A DNA stretch of 19,666 bases from Bacillota bacterium (GCA_023424865.1 JAFADM010000377.1:1-19666), one strand, 5' to 3'. Shown: positions 7,070 to 15,145, numbered from the stretch's first letter. The notes: a model not told the origin generated them from the letters alone. A program made the numbers and translations.

Positions 7070-9430
7070 ATGAAACGATTTCCGATTATCATTGAAATGC
7101 TCCTGACCATTGTCTTTTTAAGTATTGTACCCATAAGTTTGACCGTCTTTAAGTTTAACGACAGTATAAACTATTATTTTGAGGAGGAGATTGCCAAAAC
7201 GGCTCTGTCCAACCTAAGCTCCTCAGAAACTATTATGAACATGTATGGCAGCAATCTCTATCGTGAAGCCATCAATTATTCCATGCTGGACTTCTGGGAG
7301 CAGCTGCGATTTTTAAAAAGCTATTACCAAATTACCGGATCCCCCGAGAGCATCAATATTGTAAACAGTGCTTACAACAGCCTTAAAAATGTGGCTTATT
7401 CCAATCTGCGAATGCATTCCATTTATCTTTACCAAAGGAATACGGATTACTTTATAAGCTCCCTCAATGGGGTGCAGCGGCTGGATAATGCCCTTGACAA
7501 TGAATGGGCGCGCTTTTACAGCGATATCCTCACAGGCAGGGAGCAGTATTACTGGAAAGCCCGGAAAATTCCTGTCAACACGGAAACCGAAAGCGCCAAA
7601 GCCCTCACCACCGGTGAATTCAAATATACCGAGGTCATGTCCTTCTTCTACCTTTTAAAGCCATTAACAGGCAAAACAGAAGGGGCCATTGTCATTAACA
7701 TCTATGCATCTGAAATACAGGATATCCTTAACAGCTCAGGAACAGATGAAAATAACCAGGTGTTCGTCATGGACAGCAAGGGGGATGTGGTAACTCATTA
7801 TGATGAGGCGCTGCTGCATAAAAATCTTTCACAGGACGAATCCCTGACGGAGGTTCTGGCTTCCCAGGAAGCAGAGGGCTATGCCATACGAAAAAATGAC
7901 AATGGAGAAAGGGAGCTTCTTACCTACAAGAAATCCGATTTCAACGATTGGATTTTTGTAAGCGTGAATTCAATGGACGCGCTTATGGCCCGGTTAAGCG
8001 CAATAAGGCTTCTTGGCATCCTCGCCCTTGTGGTTATTATGGTGTTGGGTTTTCTTTTGGTTATGTTTATCAATTACCGCATTTATTCGCCTGTGAATAA
8101 GCTGGCCCGTGCTATCCGAAAGTCTGAAAATGTATCGAATATACGCAATGAGGCTGTACTCGTTTCCAGCATTTTTGAAAAGATGTCCCTAAAGCAGACC
8201 GATATGCAGGCGGATATAGAAAACAGCAAGAGCAGCGTCAAGGCTATTTACCTTGAAAATCTCCTGCAAGGAGTTGGGGAGGAGCGGGGCAATCCTCCCG
8301 TCCGTTTTCGCTTTAACCAGTTTATTGTCATAGCTGCAATGCTGGACAGGAGAAATGAGCTTATTTTGAGTATGAGTCCCGATATTAAGCAAGCCTATAT
8401 TAAGCTGTTCAATGAATTCTGGGAGGGCTGTCCCGGTACCCTGGCCAATAAAGAGGAAGCGCCGGAGGAAGGCGACTGCCATTATCTTCACACGGATTGG
8501 GGTTCAGCTGTTCTCATCGTAAGCATTGGTTCCTATGATGCCATCAATACAAGCTGGTTTATTAAGGACTGGCTGCTTCAATTTCAAAAAAAGATAGGGA
8601 CACTGTCGGGCATCACCCTTTCCTATGGAGTCGGACGCTGCTATGAAGGCCATTCCGGCATACGCCAATCCTATGGTGAGGCTCTTCAGGCGCTTAAAAG
8701 AAAGCTTATCACCGGTACGGGAAGTATTCATTTCTGGCGTCGCTCCTATGAGGAGCCAGGGCATTTTTTCTACCCCTACCATCTTGAAAAGCATATTCTC
8801 AATTATCTTACCACCAATGATCTGGAATCGGTGAAAACAGCCCTTGCAGCCATTAACGATGAAATACGGCGTCAGCATTACATAAAGTACGATAATGTGG
8901 TACATATCTTCAACCAGCTTGTAGGCTCAACTGTGAAATACCTAATTGATTCCAACATTACCATGAGCGACATCCTACAGTACAATATCTACAATAAGCT
9001 CTCGGAGAAGGAAACGCTGGAGGATATTGAAAAGCTTCTTGTGGACTTTTATGCCCGAATTTGCAATGGTCCGCGGACATCAGGAGTTACGGCCAATTAC
9101 GGCGATAAAATTTTGTTATACCTTCATGAGAATTATAAAAGGGAGATTGATTTTGAGGATTTGGCCGGTAGGCTTGGAATAAGCTATTCCTATTTGAGAA
9201 AAATTGTAAGGGAAAGAACCGGTAAGTCCGCACAGGATTATGTCAATAACCTCAAAATCGAGGAGGCCAGAAATCTTCTTAGAAATACGCAAATGAGTAT
9301 TCGAAGCATATCCGTAGAAATTGGCTTTTCAAATGTTCAAAGCCTTAACCGTTTCTTTAAAAAATATGACGGCATCACGCCCAGTGAATTCAGAAGCCTG
9401 TATCAGACAGGGGAAGCAAAAAGAATATAG
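7070..9430 (+). CDS. Transmembrane sensor / AraC-family regulator, locus A
   Basis: This protein, about 786 residues, joins a sensor and an output without a kinase. TM1 is at about 5-25, followed by an extracytoplasmic Cache-like region at about 26-310. TM2 is at about 312-333 (LLGILALVVIMVLGFLLV), and a HAMP-like NYRIYSPVNKLARAI follows. A long cytoplasmic linker leads to a C-terminal AraC double helix-turn-helix (about 678-775: FEDLAGRLGISYSYLRKIV and SIRSISVEIGFSNVQSLNRF). Such YesN-type regulators usually activate the adjacent sugar-import genes upon sensing an extracellular sugar or loaded binding protein. I choose ATG 7070 (GAGGA at 7060-7064, then TM1). ATG 7058 is possible. A frame back to GTG 6959 would cross the promoter. 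Confidence 0.9.
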   Translation: MKRFPIIIEMLLTIVFLSIVPISLTVFKFNDSINYYFEEEIAKTALSNLSSSETIMNMYGSNLYREAINYSMLDFWEQLRFLKSYYQITGSPESINIVNSAYNSLKNVAYSNLRMHSIYLYQRNTDYFISSLNGVQRLDNALDNEWARFYSDILTGREQYYWKARKIPVNTETESAKALTTGEFKYTEVMSFFYLLKPLTGKTEGAIVINIYASEIQDILNSSGTDENNQVFVMDSKGDVVTHYDEALLHKNLSQDESLTEVLASQEAEGYAIRKNDNGERELLTYKKSDFNDWIFVSVNSMDALMARLSAIRLLGILALVVIMVLGFLLVMFINYRIYSPVNKLARAIRKSENVSNIRNEAVLVSSIFEKMSLKQTDMQADIENSKSSVKAIYLENLLQGVGEERGNPPVRFRFNQFIVIAAMLDRRNELILSMSPDIKQAYIKLFNEFWEGCPGTLANKEEAPEEGDCHYLHTDWGSAVLIVSIGSYDAINTSWFIKDWLLQFQKKIGTLSGITLSYGVGRCYEGHSGIRQSYGEALQALKRKLITGTGSIHFWRRSYEEPGHFFYPYHLEKHILNYLTTNDLESVKTALAAINDEIRRQHYIKYDNVVHIFNQLVGSTVKYLIDSNITMSDILQYNIYNKLSEKETLEDIEKLLVDFYARICNGPRTSGVTANYGDKILLYLHENYKREIDFEDLAGRLGISYSYLRKIVRERTGKSAQDYVNNLKIEEARNLLRNTQMSIRSISVEIGFSNVQSLNRFFKKYDGITPSEFRSLYQTGEAKRI

Positions 9431-9473
9431 GAAGGTGGTGGAAACGGGAATTGCGAATGCTGATTTAATACTG

Positions 9474-9592
9474 CATTTTTGATACATACAGATGCCGGAT
9501 TGGATGGGGAAAAGGACTGCCATTATCCGGTTTTTTTATTTTTATAAAGTAAAAGCCTTTGTTTTCAAGGGTTTTGAGCTGTATCAAAAATG
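9474..9592. repeat. 13-bp inverted repeat pair upstream of the locus A permeases
   Basis: CATTTTTGATACA (9474-9486) recurs as its exact reverse complement TGTATCAAAAATG at 9580-9592. The arms flank the regulator terminator, and the right arm ends 23 bases before the permease promoter -35. They are candidate operator half-sites for the AraC regulator. The identity of the two arms is seen directly; the function is inferred. Confidence 0.55.
9495..9537 (+). terminator. Terminator after the locus A regulator
   Basis: CCGGAT (9495-9500) pairs with ATCCGG (9525-9530), and seven T follow (9531-9537). The loop is long (24 bases) with possible extra TGG/CCA pairing. It probably separates regulator and permease transcripts. 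Confidence 0.55.
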
Positions 9593-9615
9593 ATGGTATG
9601 TGTCATAATTGACGA

Positions 9616-9645
9616 TTTACACCTCTGTGGCCTTGCGCTTATAGT
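9616..9645 (+). promoter_or_regulatory. Promoter of the locus A transport genes
   Basis: TTTACA (9616-9621) and TATAGT (9640-9645) are 18 bases apart, each 5 of 6 to consensus. It lies 59 bases before the first permease ATG and just downstream of the 13-bp inverted repeat arm. Confidence 0.6.
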
Positions 9646-9704
9646 GCAGGTAGAGCAGCATGCTACAGAAAAGCACCATTTGGTATTGAGCCAGGAGGTT
9701 TTCA

Positions 9705-10646
9705 ATGAAAATCAAAGACACCGGAAGTAACGGAGCCAGGTCAAAAGCCCGGTTCCGATGCCTGAAAAGAGATTGGCAGCTCTATTTTCTGCTTTCCCTG
9801 CCGCTTATAGCGGTTCTCCTTTTTAAATACATTCCAATGGCAGGTCTGTCCATTGCATTTCTGGACTATGATGTTATAAAGGGCTTTAGCCGTAGTGAAT
9901 TTATCGGTCTTGATATTTTTAAAGAAATTTTTGGTATGAGCGATTTCAAACGCAGTCTGCGGAACACCCTGGGTTTAAATATTCTGGATCTTGCAGTGGG
10001 CTTTCCCATACCCATTGTTCTGGCGCTTTTTTTAAATGAAATAAAATGGTCGCCCTTCAAGAGAGTTTCACAGACCTTGCTGTATCTGCCCCATTTTCTG
10101 TCCTGGGTAATTATTGCCGGTATCATGTCACAGCTTCTGTCCACTAATTATGGACTGGTTAACACCGTTTTGGAAAGTATGGGTGTGGACAGAGTACCCT
10201 TTCTTACAGAAAAATACCATTGGGTTGCCTCCTATGTACTTATAGGGGTATGGCAAAATGCGGGCTGGGGCACCATCATCTTTTTATCTGCCATTGCCGG
10301 GATAAACAGTGAGCTCTACGAAGCTGCCGTGGTGGACGGCGCAAAGCGCTGGCACAAGGTTATATACATAACGCTTCCGGCAATTAAGGGAACGATAGTG
10401 ATTATGCTGATTATGAATTTAGGCCGATTAATGGGCGGTTCCTTTGAAAGAGCCTATTTAATAGGAAATACCATTGTAAAGGAATTTTCTCAAATACTGC
10501 CGGTATTCGTTTATGAGGTTGGACTTCGCTCCTACCGATACAATGTGGCTACCGCCGTAGGGTTGTTCCAGTCTCTCATTGGCTTTTTGCTCATATTGGC
10601 TGCCGACGCTCTGGCTAAAAAGCTTGGAGAGGAAGGACTAATCTAA
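9705..10646 (+). CDS. ABC sugar importer permease, LplB type (locus A)
   Basis: This 313-residue inner-membrane permease of the CUT1/binding-protein-dependent family is close in style to B. subtilis LplB. There are six hydrophobic spans, beginning LYFLLSLPLIAVLLFKYIPM (about residues 26-45). The EAA loop that docks the ATPase is YEAAVVDGAKRWHKVIYITLP, with E206 and G212. The family signature TLLYLPHFLSWVI is also present. ATG 9705 follows AGGAGG at 9693-9698. It is first of three genes in the import operon, 13 bases from the next permease. The substrate is probably an oligosaccharide or its derivative, but it cannot be read from the sequence. No ATPase is encoded nearby, so a shared MsmX-type ATPase is presumed. 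Confidence 0.93.
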   Translation: MKIKDTGSNGARSKARFRCLKRDWQLYFLLSLPLIAVLLFKYIPMAGLSIAFLDYDVIKGFSRSEFIGLDIFKEIFGMSDFKRSLRNTLGLNILDLAVGFPIPIVLALFLNEIKWSPFKRVSQTLLYLPHFLSWVIIAGIMSQLLSTNYGLVNTVLESMGVDRVPFLTEKYHWVASYVLIGVWQNAGWGTIIFLSAIAGINSELYEAAVVDGAKRWHKVIYITLPAIKGTIVIMLIMNLGRLMGGSFERAYLIGNTIVKEFSQILPVFVYEVGLRSYRYNVATAVGLFQSLIGFLLILAADALAKKLGEEGLI

Positions 10647-10659
10647 GGAGGTAAACAAA

Positions 10660-11535
10660 ATGAAAACCACTGCCGGAACTAAAATCATTGACGGCCTTAT
10701 CTATTTGTTTATTGCTATTGCTTCCCTGACCTGCCTCGTTCCCTTTCTTCATGTCTTTGCTCTGTCCCTAAGCTCCAATGCGGCCGTTATGTCTCAGAAG
10801 GTCCATATCCTCCCGGTGGAATTCTCCCTGGAGGCCTACAGGCAGGTTATGGGGGATCCGAGCATGATTCGCTCTCTTTTAAATACCATTTTTGTGACGG
10901 TGCTATTTACGGTCATAGGCCTTTTTCTTACCCTGTGCGCCGCTTACCCCCTGACTAAGAAGCATTTGAAGGGCCGCACCGTATTCAGCTTTCTGTTCCT
11001 TTTTGTCATGTATTTTAACGCCGGAATCATTCCCGATTATCTGTTAATGAACCAGCTTAATTTATTGAACTCGCTTTGGAGCCTTATTTGGCCTCTGGCC
11101 TTCAGCACCTACAATATGATTATTATGAAAGCTTTTATTCAAAGCACCATTCCGGACAGCCTTGAAGAGTCCGCATTTATTGAAGGCTGCTCCCATATTG
11201 GGGTGCTCATACGCATTATTGTTCCCCTTTGCAAGCCGGTTCTGGCAACCCTGTGCCTCTTTTATGCCGTAGGCCGCTGGAATGCTTATCAGGATTCGCT
11301 GTACTATATTACAAAGCAAAATCTCTATGTTCTCCAGCATAAGCTCAGCCTGCTTATCAATACGGCCTCCGATTCCAGCTCCATAGCCCAGGAGGTGCAA
11401 TCCACAACTATTCTGACCCCCGAGGTTCTTAAGGCTGCCTGCATTATGTTTGCCACCATTCCCATCATAGTCGTTTATCCGTTTCTTCAAAAATACTTTG
11501 TTAAAGGCATGATGATTGGTGCAGTAAAAGGGTAA
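10660..11535 (+). CDS. ABC sugar importer permease, YtcP type (locus A)
   Basis: This 291-residue partner permease of the YtcP/AraQ group has six spans, with LIYLFIAIASLTCLVPFLHVFALSLS the start of the membrane domain. The docking loop reads LEESAFIEGCSHIGVLIRIIVP (E169 to G176). It carries E-S-A and E in place of the usual E-A-A and D, a mild variant. The C-terminal YPFLQKYFVKGMMIGAVKG is typical of the family. ATG 10660 follows TAAGGAGGT at 10645-10653, spaced for efficient initiation and overlapping the end of the preceding gene. It forms a heterodimer with the LplB-type permease. An 84-base gap with two hairpins separates it from the binding protein. Confidence 0.93.
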   Translation: MKTTAGTKIIDGLIYLFIAIASLTCLVPFLHVFALSLSSNAAVMSQKVHILPVEFSLEAYRQVMGDPSMIRSLLNTIFVTVLFTVIGLFLTLCAAYPLTKKHLKGRTVFSFLFLFVMYFNAGIIPDYLLMNQLNLLNSLWSLIWPLAFSTYNMIIMKAFIQSTIPDSLEESAFIEGCSHIGVLIRIIVPLCKPVLATLCLFYAVGRWNAYQDSLYYITKQNLYVLQHKLSLLINTASDSSSIAQEVQSTTILTPEVLKAACIMFATIPIIVVYPFLQKYFVKGMMIGAVKG

Positions 11536-11550
11536 TCGTCTGAAGCTATG

Positions 11551-11592
11551 TCCTGTTGTACAGGAAATAACACAAACCCCTAAGGCTTGTGT
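11551..11592 (+). promoter_or_regulatory. Intercistronic hairpins before the binding protein gene
   Basis: TCCTGT/ACAGGA (11551-11556 with 11560-11565) forms a 6-bp hairpin. ACACAA/TTGTGT (11570-11575 with 11587-11592) forms a second. Neither ends in a T-run, so I read them as mRNA-stabilising or processing structures. These are often used to raise binding-protein output over permeases. Inference only. Confidence 0.4.
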
Positions 11593-11619
11593 ATTTGAAT
11601 AATAGTAAGGAGGAAAACT

Positions 11620-13266
11620 ATGAAAACAGGCTATTTGGCCCGATTGACCGCGGCAGCACTTTTATCGGTATTCCTATTTTCCGCCTGCGGCAGTTCCCAA
11701 ACCGATAATCCGAATACTCCTTCTCCTACAGTAACAAGCACTCCTTCGGCCACACCACAGCCAACTGAAGCCGCCATTGATCCGCTCACCTATGTCTTTG
11801 ACAGCACGGTCAAGCTGCAAATTCCGGTATATGACAGGAGTGTCCAGGGCTTGCCCGACGTAAGCGACAATTACTGGACCCAATGGGTTCAAAAGGAGTT
11901 CGGGGATAAGCACAATATTAAAGTGGAATACATTGCTATTCCAAGAGCTTCCACCACGGATAAATTCAATATGCTGCTTGCTGCCAATGACGAGCCCACC
12001 ATTATCTTTGATTACGATATTCCCGTCATCATGCAATTTTACAAGAGGGGCGTCTTTAAAGAGCTCACTTCGGATGTACTGGATACCTGGGCGCGAGATT
12101 ACATGGATTATACCATGGATGTAAGTCAATTCGGCATTTTTGACGGTAAGCAAATGGTGCTTATGGGCAACAGGCCCGCATATGACACCTGGACGACGCT
12201 TATACGCCAGGATTGGCTGGATAAGGTGAATCTGCCCATGCCCAATTCCTATGAGGAATACATCAAGGTGCTGGAGGCCTTCAGGGATGCCAAGCTCGGC
12301 AAGGCCTACACCATTCCTGCCACCCTTACGCCGCCTACCACGGGCTATGTGCCGGGGAACTTCCCCTACAGGCCTTTTCCTCTGGATCAAAAGGTAAACG
12401 CCATGTATGGCGGACTGAATATTGCCTCCATTACCTGGGAGCCCACCTATAAAATGCTTAAAAACCTTAATTCACAGTATAATGCCGGGCTTATCAGTCC
12501 GGAATTTGCCCTCGATGTGGACGGATCCCAGGCAAGAGCGGATTTCCTTAACGGAAATGCCGGAGTATACGGCACTTATTTAAATGCTGATGTCCTGAAA
12601 ACCCTTCTTGCCAACGACCCGGAAGCCAAGCTTTCCGTGCTGGGATCCTATGCGGGCGTGCCGGCGGACGGGTATCCTGCCAGCCGTCTCTATCAGCCCT
12701 ATGGAATGATTTCGGGCATCGCTTACAGTGCAACGGAGGATGAAACAGCAGCAGCCCTTATGTATCTTAACTGGATGTGCCAGCCTGAGATACTCGCGAG
12801 CCTGCAGTACGGCATTGAGGGAACAACCTATGAGGTCAGTGCGGACGGCATTGCCGTTATGAAGGCCTATGAAGGCGTGGAAAGGCTTAATTATAACAAT
12901 AACTCGGATATGTGGTGCGTAGTGACAACCCGCCAGATCCAGGAAACCCATGAAAAAACCCTTGAAGCCATTGCAGTGGCGGCTACTCTTCCGGGCTACG
13001 AATACCTTATAAAGGATTCTTACAATAATTACCAGTCCGTGATTCAGTATTCTTATATGGACTACTCCTTCAAGGAAGTTGTTACTTCTGAGGCAACCTA
13101 CAGCTCCGCTCTTCTGTCCAAATGGCAGGAATACTACACCCAGCTTCTCATGTGCAAGCCCGATCAGTTTGACACCCTGTACAAAGCAGCCTGCGAGGAT
13201 TATTTAAATTCAGGCTATCAAACCATTCTGGATGAGCGTGCCAAAATCTATGATGCAACCAAGTAG
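11620..13266 (+). CDS. Extracellular solute-binding lipoprotein, LplA type (locus A)
   Basis: This 548-residue substrate receptor of the ABC importer has an N-terminal lipoprotein signal: a basic start, a hydrophobic core and FSAC with lipidation at C23. A Ser/Thr/Pro-rich tether follows (about 24-50), then a large family 1 type binding domain. The long size (over 500 residues) and WTQWVQKEFGDKHNIKVEYIAI near the N-terminus are typical of LplA/YtcQ receptors in Bacilli and Clostridia. It acts outside the membrane as the capture protein for the two permeases just upstream. ATG 11620 follows AAGGAGG at 11608-11614. Transcription probably ends at a hairpin at 13333-13363. The ligand is unknown. 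Confidence 0.93.
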   Translation: MKTGYLARLTAAALLSVFLFSACGSSQTDNPNTPSPTVTSTPSATPQPTEAAIDPLTYVFDSTVKLQIPVYDRSVQGLPDVSDNYWTQWVQKEFGDKHNIKVEYIAIPRASTTDKFNMLLAANDEPTIIFDYDIPVIMQFYKRGVFKELTSDVLDTWARDYMDYTMDVSQFGIFDGKQMVLMGNRPAYDTWTTLIRQDWLDKVNLPMPNSYEEYIKVLEAFRDAKLGKAYTIPATLTPPTTGYVPGNFPYRPFPLDQKVNAMYGGLNIASITWEPTYKMLKNLNSQYNAGLISPEFALDVDGSQARADFLNGNAGVYGTYLNADVLKTLLANDPEAKLSVLGSYAGVPADGYPASRLYQPYGMISGIAYSATEDETAAALMYLNWMCQPEILASLQYGIEGTTYEVSADGIAVMKAYEGVERLNYNNNSDMWCVVTTRQIQETHEKTLEAIAVAATLPGYEYLIKDSYNNYQSVIQYSYMDYSFKEVVTSEATYSSALLSKWQEYYTQLLMCKPDQFDTLYKAACEDYLNSGYQTILDERAKIYDATK

Positions 13267-13323
13267 GGAGGCGCGAATGCACCAGGAAAATGTTTAATAA
13301 TTTAATAATTAATAAGCTTAAGC

Positions 13324-13923
13324 TTAACCGGGGGAGAGCGTTAAACGTGTCTCCTCCTTTTTTAACAGTTGGGAGAGTTCTTCACCGAAGGTAAAAGCAT
13401 CGGCAAGTGTATCTGGACGATGCAATAAATCTTGTTCAGAGCTGATACCCTCCACTGTAAAATAAGAAATCAGAGGAATATCAAGATGGCCTAAAAAATG
13501 TTCTATGGTATGTACCAGGTTCATGTTTTCCTGCTTATTGCCACCCGCCCTCACCGCTACAGCAACGCCTTTTGCCGAAGATGAGATTGGAAGCCTGGCC
13601 GAATTGGTATTGCAATAGGGCGTACACCTGTCAATAAAGACCTTCATTTGTCCAGTAACATCTCCCCAATATGAAGGTGAAGCGACAATTACAAGTTGAG
13701 CGTCAAAAACATCATGGACGACTTTCTGCACATCGTCCGACTGAATACATTTCCCGGTGGTGTCACAGGATTTGCATCCACAGCAATATGCAATGTTCAA
13801 ATCACTCAATCGATATAACTGTGTTTGAATATTGTGAGTCTCCAAAGCTCGAAAAATTTCGGCGACAATAGCTGAGGTATTGCCCTTGGGTTTTGGGCTT
13901 CCAACAATGCATACAGCTTTCAT
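13324..13923 (-). CDS. NADPH-dependent FMN reductase / flavodoxin-fold protein
   Basis: This 199-residue flavoprotein has the FMN phosphate loop GSPKPKGNTSAI (residues 8-19) and SPSYWGDVTGQMKVFIDR around the flavin. A cysteine cluster sits at C47, C48, C50, C53 and C59 (CCGCKSC then C). The cluster recalls iron-sulfur flavoproteins, but this is the short form and a bound cluster is not certain. It is a cytoplasmic NAD(P)H oxidoreductase of unknown physiological substrate. ATG 13923 follows AAGGAGC. It is convergent with the binding-protein gene, 57 bases apart, and unrelated to it in function as far as I can tell. A minus-strand -10 (GATAAT, complement of 13977-13982) lies in the 5' region. 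Confidence 0.88.
   Translation of the reverse strand: MKAVCIVGSPKPKGNTSAIVAEIFRALETHNIQTQLYRLSDLNIAYCCGCKSCDTTGKCIQSDDVQKVVHDVFDAQLVIVASPSYWGDVTGQMKVFIDRCTPYCNTNSARLPISSSAKGVAVAVRAGGNKQENMNLVHTIEHFLGHLDIPLISYFTVEGISSEQDLLHRPDTLADAFTFGEELSQLLKKEETRLTLSPG
13333..13363 (+). terminator. Plus-strand terminator inside the flavoprotein 3' end
   Basis: GGAGA (13333-13337) pairs with TCTCC (13350-13354). Inner CGT/ACG pairs follow, and a T-run at 13358-13363. It would end the binding-protein transcript. It lies antisense to the last codons of the convergent flavoprotein gene. The stem is imperfect (one bulge). Confidence 0.5.
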
Positions 13924-14244
13924 AATGATTGCTCCTTAGTTTTCCCGGAGATACTTCGCCCCTGCCTGTTACGCTCATTATCCCACATCCATCCCATGGG
14001 AACAAGTTCTCATATGCAAGAACAGGAGGCTCAGGAAAGGGCAATAAAAAATAACTTACAACATTTAGAAGACATTGGGTGAAAGCCGGGGGTATAATAT
14101 TAAGTAATCCTGAATATAAGCCCATGGACATGATGATTAAGAACCAGGCAGATAATACGTTCTTTTGAAAGGAGAAGTGTTGGATGTTGATGATTACGGT
14201 GGTCATAGGCTAAAACATAGGGCACAAGAAGTTTTTCATTTTTC

Positions 14245-14271
14245 AGGATACGCAGGGGCGTATCCTTTTTA
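14245..14271 (+). terminator. Perfect 8-bp hairpin with T-run
   Basis: AGGATACG (14245-14252) and CGTATCCT (14259-14266) are exact inverted repeats around CAGGGG, followed by TTTTA. It resembles an intrinsic terminator on the plus strand. No gene in the window clearly ends here, which suggests the transcript it closes is non-coding. Confidence 0.6.
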
Positions 14272-14276
14272 TTGGT

Positions 14277-14334
14277 AGCCATTTGCGTAAGCAATCTGGC
14301 TAAAAGGGAGGGGTTCGATGCCCCCGAGCTTTTG
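14277..14334 (+). ncRNA. Possible structured RNA: GNRA hairpin plus T-loop-like hairpin
   Basis: AGCCA, an internal loop, TTGC, GTAA, GCAA and TGGCT form a hairpin at 14277-14301 capped by a GNRA tetraloop. It is followed by GGGG-TTCGATG-CCCC (about 14310-14326), whose loop fits the UUCRANN T-loop pattern. I could not match this to a tRNA (no acceptor or anticodon arm) or to a riboswitch class I know. The pairing is visible; that it is a functional RNA is inference. Confidence 0.3.
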
Positions 14335-14347
14335 ATTGTGAAACAAC

Positions 14348-14434
14348 AAGCATCCCGGCTGGTCGCAGGCATAGCTTGCTGCTCGCCCAAGCATCCCGGC
14401 TGGCGCAGGCAGGGCCTGCTGCTCGCCCAAGCAT
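14348..14434 (+). repeat. Tandem 40/41-bp repeat, 2.1 copies
   Basis: Copy 1 (14348-14388) and copy 2 (14389-14428) both begin AAGCATCCCGGCTGG and end GCTGCTCGCCC. A third AAGCAT follows at 14429-14434. Each unit also contains an internal hairpin; in copy 2 it is GCAGGC-AGG-GCCTGC. Differences between copies lie mainly in the hairpin loop area and one deleted T. It ends 20 bases before the next gene start. Confidence 0.85.
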
Positions 14435-14454
14435 GATTTGAGGTGTAACGTGTT

Positions 14455-15075
14455 ATGATTAAAATGATCGTTAAAATAACCCATGTAGATTATGAGGCTA
14501 TAGCCGGAAAGGTCATTCCCGCAATGGTTGAGCGCATGAGCAGCCAGGGAAAGCTTCCGGAGCCGCTGAGGAAGCTGGGGCATATGCCTGCGGCCGTTAT
14601 ATCCTCCATGCTCAAATTGCTGTCACAAAGCGCAAAGGATGAAATAGCGGTCAACCTCATTCAAAGCAATTCACAGAATATTATAGATGCTGCCAACCGC
14701 TTTATGCAGGACAGGGATCTTCCTCTATCGGTCAGGGAGATACAGGTTAGTAAAATGGAAGCTATTTATCTGTCCCTGTTTTTTGATGAGGTGGATTATG
14801 CCGCACTTATTCTTGCAGCCTATGATAGTGCTTTGGATAAGCTTGGGCAGGATGATAAATTTGAAAAGCTTCAGCGTATTTTAAATCATTTGGGCAATAA
14901 TTCGGAAAAGCTTATCGGTGCTGCCTTAAGCTCACTCACACAAAGTGAGGCGGACGCACTGGTTGCTGAAATTATTGCTACTTATGAAAATGAAATTCTG
15001 ACAGTCATTAATAAAATGGCCGATGACAATGGCCTTAAGCTTACCTTTGGGGAAATGAGTACCCTGTCTGAGTAA
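14455..15075 (+). CDS. Unknown helical protein with internal duplication
   Basis: This 206-residue, mostly helical cytoplasmic-looking protein has no signal peptide and no family I recognise. Two halves align: VDYEAIAGKVIPAMVERM (residues 11-28) matches VDYAALILAAYDSALDKL in the second half. MLKLLSQSAKDEIAVNLI in the first half matches ALSSLTQSEADALVAEII. Each half ends with a similar LPLSVREI / LKLTFGEM. ATG 14455 follows GAGGTG (14440-14445). The tandem repeats and hairpins lie directly upstream. A terminator follows at 15112. Whether it belongs to the adjacent import loci is unknown. Confidence 0.75.
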   Translation: MIKMIVKITHVDYEAIAGKVIPAMVERMSSQGKLPEPLRKLGHMPAAVISSMLKLLSQSAKDEIAVNLIQSNSQNIIDAANRFMQDRDLPLSVREIQVSKMEAIYLSLFFDEVDYAALILAAYDSALDKLGQDDKFEKLQRILNHLGNNSEKLIGAALSSLTQSEADALVAEIIATYENEILTVINKMADDNGLKLTFGEMSTLSE

Positions 15076-15111
15076 TTATTAACTAGCAGAAAAACAAGCA
15101 ACAAGCACAAA

Positions 15112-15145
15112 GCCCGGTCTCTTTACAGAGGCTGGGCATTTTTTT
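15112..15145 (+). terminator. Terminator after the unknown 206-residue gene
   Basis: GCCCGGTCTC (15112-15121) pairs with GAGGCTGGGC (15128-15137), with G-U pairs, around a 6-base loop. An ATTTTTTT tail follows. Confidence 0.85.

Larger units (their letters stand above)
13924..14454. other. Gene-poor interval with structured elements
   Basis: This roughly 530-base stretch has no convincing protein gene. It holds the upstream region of the flavoprotein (13924 to about 14000) and a TATAAT at 14093-14098 without a clear -35. It also holds the hairpin and repeat cluster described separately (14245-14434). Minus-strand frames remain open across part of it, but they lack ribosome sites and run through the repeats and hairpins. 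Confidence 0.7.

Noticed and set aside
9590..9730. 46-codon ORF beginning MMVCVIIDD
   Set aside because: It has no Shine-Dalgarno, spans the permease promoter and overlaps the permease start out of frame. The resemblance of VCVIIDD to a response-regulator N-terminus is too short to count.
11548..11583. 11-codon ORF MSCCTGNNTNP in the permease/binding-protein gap
   Set aside because: No ribosome site is present, and it coincides with the two hairpins.
14306..14330. tRNA T-arm-like GGGGTTCGATGCCCC
   Set aside because: No acceptor stem, D-arm or anticodon arm of correct spacing can be drawn around it, so it is kept only as a T-loop-like hairpin.
14100..14583. Open minus-strand frames of 96-134 residues across the repeat/hairpin element
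   Set aside because: They lack ribosome sites, pass through hairpins and tandem repeats, and overlap the well-supported plus-strand gene start at 14455. They look like by-products of the structured element.
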